32,137 nt of DNA from Dactylosporangium sp. (GTDB taxonomy: Bacteria > Actinomycetota > Actinomycetes > Mycobacteriales > Micromonosporaceae). How positions within the stretch are numbered: the first letter of the stretch is position 1; the number at the start of each line of letters is the position of its first letter. The notes beneath the pieces were generated by a model that had not been told where the DNA came from, did no database searches, and saw only the letters and a program-made list of their open reading frames with translations. Below are positions 26,391-32,137 of this stretch, piece by piece. A program made the translations under genes and the position numbers. The stretch covers positions 1-32,137 of the forward strand of contig JAOPWA010000448.1 in assembly GCA_025965915.1 (NCBI GenBank). The letters run 5' to 3'.

Positions 26391-29300
26391 GTGGTATCGA
26401 TCTGGCGCAGATCGCTTGCCGCCGTCGCTGTGCTCGCCATCGCGCTACCCATATCCAGCGCGCTGCAACCAGCACCGGCTCAAGCCGCGACCTCCCCCTT
26501 CAAGGTGCTCGTCTTCTCCAAGACCACGGGCTTCCGCCACGACAACATCCCGGCCGGCATCGCGGCCATTCAGAAGCTGGGCGCCGACAACGGTTTCTCC
26601 GTCGACGCGACCGAGGACGCCACGAAGTTCACCGATGCGAACCTGGCGCAGTACGACACCGTGGTCTTCCTCTCGACCACCGGCGATCCGCTGGACCAGC
26701 AGTCCGAAAAGGACGCGTTCCAGCGGTACATCGAGTCGGGGCGCGGCTTCGTCGGCATCCACGCAGCAGCCGACAGCGGATACACCTGGCAGTGGTACGG
26801 CGGCCTCGTCGGCGCGTACTTCAAGCAGCACCCGGCGATCCAGCAGGCGACCCTCAAGGTGGAGGACCCTTCCCACCCCTCGACGCAGGGCCTGCCGACG
26901 TCCTGGACCCGCACCGACGAGTGGTACGACTACCAGAGCAACCCCCGGAGCAAGGTGCACGTCCTCACTTCGCTGGACGAGACGTCCTACACCGGCGGCA
27001 CGATGGGCATCGACCACCCGGACACCTGGTGTCAGGACTACGACGGCGGCCGCTCCTGGTACACGGGGCTGGGCCACACGATCGACTCCTTCAGCGAGCC
27101 GAACTTCCTCAAGCTGATCCTGGGCGGCATCGAGACGACTGCCGGGGCGGTCAAGGCCGACTGCTCGGCGTCGGTGGACAGCAGCTTCCAGAAGGTGACG
27201 CTCGACGACAACACGTCGAACCCGATGATGCTCGACGTCGCCCACGACGGCCGGGTCTTCTACATCGACATCGCCGGTGATATCAAAGTCGTCAAGCCCG
27301 CCGGCGGCACTGTCCTGTCCGGCCACCTCAACGTGTTCACCGCGAACGAGAGCGGGCTGCTCGGGTTGGCGCTCGACCCGAACTTCGACTCCAATCACTG
27401 GATATACCTCTTCTACTCGCCCAGCGACGCGAACGTGGACCGGCTCAGCCGCTTCACCGTCACCGGCGACACCATCGACATGACGAGCGAGAAACAGCTG
27501 CTCAACGCGCCTGTGCAGCGCGCGGAGTGCTGCCACCACGGCGGCTCGATGGTTTTCGACAAGAACACGGGGAACCTGTTCCTGGCCCTCGGCGACAACA
27601 CCAACCCCTTCGCGTCCGACGCCTACGCGCCGATCGACGAGCAGCCGGGCCGCGCGGCCTGGGACGCCCAGCGCACCGCTGGCAACACGAACAGCTGGTC
27701 GGGGAAGGTCCTGCGGATCCACCCGGAGGCCGACGGTACCTACACCATTCCGAGCGGCAACCTGTTCGCGCCGGGTACGGCCCTGACAAAGCCCGAGATC
27801 TACACCATGGGCGAGCGCAACCCGTTCCGGATCAACATCGACCCGAAGACGGGCAAGCTGCTCATCGCCAACTACGGGCCGGACGCACAGTCCCCGAGCC
27901 CCACCCGCGGGCCGGAGAACACGGTCGAGTGGGAGGTTGTCGACCAGGCCCAGAACGACGGCTGGCCATACTGCATCGGTCCGAATCAGCCCTACATCAA
28001 GTACGACTTCGCCACCAAGCAGTCCGGTCAGGCGTTCAACTGCGCCGCCCCGGTCAACAACTCACCCAACAACACCGGCCTGACCAACCTGCCGCCCGCG
28101 GCCCCGGCGCAGGTCTGGTACCACTACCAGACCGACCCCGCGCACTTCCCCGAGCTGCACGGCGGTGCCCCGATGGCGGGCCCGGTCTACCGGTACGACG
28201 CGAACCTCGCGTCCGACCGCAAGTGGCCGGCGTACTGGGACGGCAAGGCCATCTTCGGCGAATGGAACACGAACTCGCTGTTCTCGTTCCAGCTCGCGGA
28301 GAACAACCACGACCTCGTGAAGATCAACCAAGTCCTCAAGAGCTTCAACTTCCTCAAGCCGATGGACATGACCTTCGGCCCGGACGGCGCCCTGTACCTG
28401 ATCGAGTGGGGATCCGGCTTCGGCGGCAACAATGCCGACTCCGGCATCTACCGGATCGACTACGTGAAGGGCACCCGGGCTCCCATCGCGAAGGCCAGCG
28501 CGGACAAGACGTCCGGACCGGCGCCGCTGACAGTCCGGTTCTCCAGCGACGGGTCGCGTGACCCCGACGGCAGCGCCATCACGTACGCCTGGGATTTCAA
28601 CGGTGACGGCACAACCGACTCCACCGACCCGAACCCGAGCTACACGTACACCACACCCGGCAACTACTCGGCCACGCTCACGGCGACCAACGCCGCGGGT
28701 AGAACGGCGACAGCCAGTGTGCCCATCACCGCGGGCAACACGATGCCGACGGTGAAACTCGAGCTGCCGCCGGCAGGTGGCTTCTTCGAGTGGGGCGATC
28801 AGATCAAGTACAAGATCACGGTGACCGACCCGGAGGACGGGACCATCGACTGCAGTCAGGTCAAGCTGCAGGCGATCCTGGGCCACGACACCCACGGGCA
28901 TCCGCTGGACCAGTACACGGGCTGCGAGGGCGTTATCCAGACGACGCTGTCCAGCGGGCACGGCGACACGGACAACATCTTCTACGTACTCGAGGCGAGC
29001 TACGCCGACAAGGGTGGCCCGGGCGGGGCCGGCTCCCTCACCGGCCGCGACCAGGTCATCCTGCAGCCGAAGCACAGGCAGGCCGAGTTCTATGCAACGA
29101 CCGGGCGGGTTCCGGGAGGCAGCGCGGTTGGTGATCCCGGCGTCAAGGCGGAGACCGCCAGCGATCCGCAGGGTGGCGGGATGGACATCGGGTTCATCGA
29201 GGACGGCGACTACTGGTCGTTCGATCCGACGAACCTGACGAACATCACCTCGATCGGCCTCCGGGTAGCCTCGGCGACCGCTGGCGGCACGATCGAGATT

Positions 29301-32137
29301 CACGCCGGTGCTCCCGACGGCCAACTCGTCGGCAGTGCCTCGGTCGGCAATACGGGCGGCTGGCAGACGTACAAGGATGTCACCGCTCCCATCAGCAACG
29401 CGCCGACGACCAGCGGTCCATTGTTCTTCGTGGTCCGCAAGCCCAGCGGCGGTGCCGACACGTCGCTGCTGAACGTCAACTGGGTCGACTTCAACGGCAA
29501 GGGCGTCACCGAGAACCAGCGGCCGACGGTGACGGTAACGGCGAACCCGGAGTCGGGTACGGCGCCGCTCAAGGTCGACTTCACGAGCACCGCGACCGAC
29601 CCGGAGGGCGACACTCCACTGACCTACTCGTGGGACTTCGGGGTACCCAACTCGCCACATCCCACGACGCCGACCGCGTCGTTCACCTACAACACGTCGG
29701 GTGACTTCACGGCGGCCCTGACGGTGACGGACAGCAAGAACGCGGCGACCACGGCCCGAAAGACGATTCACGTGGACGCGCCCAACACCGCGTGTCTCGG
29801 TCAGCTCTCCGACGACTTCTCCGGCACCTCGCTCGACGAGAAGCGGTGGACGACCATCGTCCGTCGTGACCAGAACCTGACGGTGGCTGGCGGCGCACTG
29901 CACATCCCGACGTCGAACACGGACATCTACGGCGCGGGTACCGGCACGACACCCAACATCGTGCTGCAGAACGCCCCGAGCGGTCCGTGGCAGGCGACCA
30001 CGAAGGTCACTCTCGCCGCTCGCGACAGCTTCCAACAGGCGGGGCTGATCCTGTACGGCGACGACGACAACTACGCCAAGATGGTGCTGGAGGCGCGGGG
30101 GGCAGGCGACGCCAACAACCGCATCTTCCAGTTCATCCGCGAGGAGAACGGCGTCCCGAACGAAGTGGCGGCAAGCAACACCGCGCCACTCGGCACGGCC
30201 TACCCGGACACGGCCTACATCCGGCTGACCAGCGACGGCACGAACATCACCGCCGCCTACAGCAAGGACAACGCCACCTGGACGCCGATGCCGCAGGCAG
30301 ACAAGAAGCTCGCCGGCATCACCAACCCGAAGATCGGCCTGCTCTCCCTGTCGGGCAGCGGGAGCCGCCCGGTGATCGACGCGGCATTCGACTGGTTCCA
30401 GCTGACCCCGGACCCGACCATCACGGCCCCGACGCCTGGTGACGAGTTCGGCGACGCCGCGTTGAACCAGTGCCGCTGGAACACCATCGTCCGCGAGGAC
30501 CCGAGCGGGTACCGGCTCGCGAACGGTCAGCTCGAGATCAACACGTCGGCCGGTGACATCTACGGCTCGCCGAACACCGGTCCGAAGAACTTCATCCTGC
30601 AGTCCGCACCCGGCGGTGACTGGACCATCGAGACGAAGGTCGACGGGAGCGCCTTCAACGAGCACTACCAGCAGGCCGGACTGATGGTCTACTCCGACGA
30701 CGGCAACTACGTGAAGTTCGACTACATCACCGACAACAACCCCGGTTCGGCGGTCGCGCGGCGCATCGAGTTGCGCAGTGAGACCGGCGACCAGGCCCCG
30801 GCCGGCGGTGCCGACGCCACCAACCTCACCCAGGGCGTCTGGTGGCTCAGGCTGCAGAAGGTCGGCAACGACTACCACGGCTTCTACTCAAGCGACGGTA
30901 CGACCTGGGCCGAGGTGACGGACGGCTCCGGCGCCCCGGCGAAGGTCAGCAGCACCGCGCTCGGTAGCAGCCCCAAGGTCGGTGTCTTCGCCTTCGGCGT
31001 GAACCAGACGGCGTCGAAGACGGGGAAGTTCGACTACTTCCACGTCAACGGCCCCGCAGCCGACACGACGGCTCCGACGACGACGGCAACCCTGTCGCCG
31101 GCGGCACCGACCGGAGCGAACGGTTGGTACACCGGTCCGGTCCAGGTCACGCTCGCCGCGACCGACGGCCAGGGCGGCAGCGGAGTAGACAGGACCGAGT
31201 ACCAGCTCGACGGTGCCGGCACCTGGACGCCGTACACCGCGCCGTTCGCGGTGGCCACTGACGGCACCCATACGGTGGCGTTCCGCTCGACCGACAAGGC
31301 GGGCAACGCGGAGGCGGCGAAGTCGACGTCGGTGAAGGTCGACGCCACCAAGCCGGTTCTCGATGCCACCCAGTCGCCGGCGACGCCCAATGGGGACAAC
31401 GGCTGGTATACGTCGGCGGTCACTGTGACCGCGACCGCAACGGATGCGACGAGCGGCGTGGACACGGTGACGTACGACCTGGACGGCGCCACCGGCCAGG
31501 CGTACACGGCACCGGTCACGGTGTCCGGAAACGGGGCACACACCCTCGTGGTGCACGCGACCGACAAGGCCGGAAACACGGTCGACAAGTCCATTGCGAT
31601 CAACGTCGACGCGACCGCTCCCGTCAGCTCGGCGTCCTTCGCTCCGGCGAACGACGCGGGTTGGCACAACGGGACGGTGCCGGTGACCATAGCCGCGACC
31701 GACGCGACGTCGGGCGTGGCCGGGTCCGAGTACAACCTCGACGGTGGCGGCTGGACCGCCTACACCGGACCGGTGTCTGTGAGCGGAGACGGCGAGCACT
31801 CCCTGCTGTACCGCTCGAAGGACAAGGCAGGCAACGTCGAGCAGGACAAGGGCGCCACGATAAAGATCGACGGTACTGCTCCGACACTGCTCGTCTCCGG
31901 TGTTGCCGACGGCCAGCTCTACGGCGACAGCCAGGACGTGCACATCTCGTGGGCCGCGACGGACGCGACCTCCGGGATCAAGAGCACGGTGGGCACTCTG
32001 GACGGCAAGCCGTACGCCAGCGGCACCGACCAGCCGTTGTACGCGCTCGTCCTCGGCCAGCACACGCTCGCGGTGACCACGAGCGACAACGCCGGCAACA
32101 GCACGACGTCGACCCTGCGGTTCTACGTCACGACGTC
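26391..32137 (+). CDS. Very large secreted multidomain protein: ThuA + glucose/sorbosone dehydrogenase-like beta-propeller + PKD + CBM6 + PKD + 2x DUF1349-like + Ig-like (OmpL47-type) repeats; C-terminus beyond window
   Basis: Not in ORF track (no stop). GTG at 26391 after AAGGAG; signal peptide MVSIWRRSLAAVAVLAIALPISSALQPAPAQA; ThuA FKVLVFSKTTGFRHDNIPAGIAAIQKLG...GRGFVGIHAAADSGYTWQWYGGLVGAYF; propeller LLGLALDPNFDSNHWIYLFYSPS...CCHHGGSMVFDKNTGNLFLALGDNT...MGERNPFRINIDPKTGKL. Confidence 0.93.
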   Translation, partial: MVSIWRRSLAAVAVLAIALPISSALQPAPAQAATSPFKVLVFSKTTGFRHDNIPAGIAAIQKLGADNGFSVDATEDATKFTDANLAQYDTVVFLSTTGDPLDQQSEKDAFQRYIESGRGFVGIHAAADSGYTWQWYGGLVGAYFKQHPAIQQATLKVEDPSHPSTQGLPTSWTRTDEWYDYQSNPRSKVHVLTSLDETSYTGGTMGIDHPDTWCQDYDGGRSWYTGLGHTIDSFSEPNFLKLILGGIETTAGAVKADCSASVDSSFQKVTLDDNTSNPMMLDVAHDGRVFYIDIAGDIKVVKPAGGTVLSGHLNVFTANESGLLGLALDPNFDSNHWIYLFYSPSDANVDRLSRFTVTGDTIDMTSEKQLLNAPVQRAECCHHGGSMVFDKNTGNLFLALGDNTNPFASDAYAPIDEQPGRAAWDAQRTAGNTNSWSGKVLRIHPEADGTYTIPSGNLFAPGTALTKPEIYTMGERNPFRINIDPKTGKLLIANYGPDAQSPSPTRGPENTVEWEVVDQAQNDGWPYCIGPNQPYIKYDFATKQSGQAFNCAAPVNNSPNNTGLTNLPPAAPAQVWYHYQTDPAHFPELHGGAPMAGPVYRYDANLASDRKWPAYWDGKAIFGEWNTNSLFSFQLAENNHDLVKINQVLKSFNFLKPMDMTFGPDGALYLIEWGSGFGGNNADSGIYRIDYVKGTRAPIAKASADKTSGPAPLTVRFSSDGSRDPDGSAITYAWDFNGDGTTDSTDPNPSYTYTTPGNYSATLTATNAAGRTATASVPITAGNTMPTVKLELPPAGGFFEWGDQIKYKITVTDPEDGTIDCSQVKLQAILGHDTHGHPLDQYTGCEGVIQTTLSSGHGDTDNIFYVLEASYADKGGPGGAGSLTGRDQVILQPKHRQAEFYATTGRVPGGSAVGDPGVKAETASDPQGGGMDIGFIEDGDYWSFDPTNLTNITSIGLRVASATAGGTIEIHAGAPDGQLVGSASVGNTGGWQTYKDVTAPISNAPTTSGPLFFVVRKPSGGADTSLLNVNWVDFNGKGVTENQRPTVTVTANPESGTAPLKVDFTSTATDPEGDTPLTYSWDFGVPNSPHPTTPTASFTYNTSGDFTAALTVTDSKNAATTARKTIHVDAPNTACLGQLSDDFSGTSLDEKRWTTIVRRDQNLTVAGGALHIPTSNTDIYGAGTGTTPNIVLQNAPSGPWQATTKVTLAARDSFQQAGLILYGDDDNYAKMVLEARGAGDANNRIFQFIREENGVPNEVAASNTAPLGTAYPDTAYIRLTSDGTNITAAYSKDNATWTPMPQADKKLAGITNPKIGLLSLSGSGSRPVIDAAFDWFQLTPDPTITAPTPGDEFGDAALNQCRWNTIVREDPSGYRLANGQLEINTSAGDIYGSPNTGPKNFILQSAPGGDWTIETKVDGSAFNEHYQQAGLMVYSDDGNYVKFDYITDNNPGSAVARRIELRSETGDQAPAGGADATNLTQGVWWLRLQKVGNDYHGFYSSDGTTWAEVTDGSGAPAKVSSTALGSSPKVGVFAFGVNQTASKTGKFDYFHVNGPAADTTAPTTTATLSPAAPTGANGWYTGPVQVTLAATDGQGGSGVDRTEYQLDGAGTWTPYTAPFAVATDGTHTVAFRSTDKAGNAEAAKSTSVKVDATKPVLDATQSPATPNGDNGWYTSAVTVTATATDATSGVDTVTYDLDGATGQAYTAPVTVSGNGAHTLVVHATDKAGNTVDKSIAINVDATAPVSSASFAPANDAGWHNGTVPVTIAATDATSGVAGSEYNLDGGGWTAYTGPVSVSGDGEHSLLYRSKDKAGNVEQDKGATIKIDGTAPTLLVSGVADGQLYGDSQDVHISWAATDATSGIKSTVGTLDGKPYASGTDQPLYALVLGQHTLAVTTSDNAGNSTTSTLRFYVTT
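31075..31885 (+). repeat. Three tandem Ig-like (OmpL47-type) protein repeats within the giant ThuA protein
   Basis: Repeated pattern [NG]GWY/H[TN]G/S..V.VT.AATD..SGV....Y.LDG..WT.YT.P..V..DG.H....RS.DKAGN at ~31075-31345, ~31350-31610 and ~31615-31885. Confidence 0.8.

Noticed and set aside
28062-30878. 938-aa minus-strand ORF
   Set aside because: Antisense shadow ORF of the high-GC ThuA-fusion gene; Val/Arg/Gly-rich with no recognisable domains, while the plus frame from 26391 has clear families.
31075-31885. Repeats in this region as a CRISPR or satellite array
   Set aside because: Repeats are degenerate at DNA level and correspond to in-frame Ig-like protein modules.

Overview
High-GC actinobacterial DNA, probably Micromonosporaceae/Streptomyces-like (inferred from GC bias, conservon organisation and family content). 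No rRNA, tRNA or CRISPR array was recognised. In order: (i) a minus-strand secreted protein with tandem F5/8 type C (discoidin/CBM32) domains that runs off the left edge, divergent from a ROK-family regulator; (ii) a nucleobase/hydantoin catabolic cluster (F420-type LLM oxidoreductase, dihydropyrimidinase/hydantoinase, nitrilase-family N-carbamoyl amidohydrolase, NCS1 transporter, PucR regulator, divergent class-III aminotransferase); (iii) two small single-TM orphan proteins; (iv) a DHA2-type MFS exporter, then a PadR / ABC ATPase / FtsX-type permease operon; (v) a four-gene conservon (NIT-type histidine kinase, roadblock, DUF742, GTPase); (vi) a secreted VWA protein with an LPITG sortase-like tail; (vii) a decayed zone with an alpha/beta-hydrolase pseudogene, a truncated solute-binding protein and a frameshifted transposase remnant; (viii) a very large secreted ThuA + sorbosone-dehydrogenase-like + PKD/CBM6/DUF1349/Ig-like protein that runs off the right edge. 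The supplied ORF track lacks both edge-truncated genes (1-850 minus and 26391-32137 plus), which I translated by hand. The best leads are the F420-type enzyme in the pyrimidine/hydantoin cluster, the nested palindromic operator before padR, two matching transposase relics about 13 kb apart, and the giant ThuA fusion protein. Family assignments come from motif recognition, not database searches.
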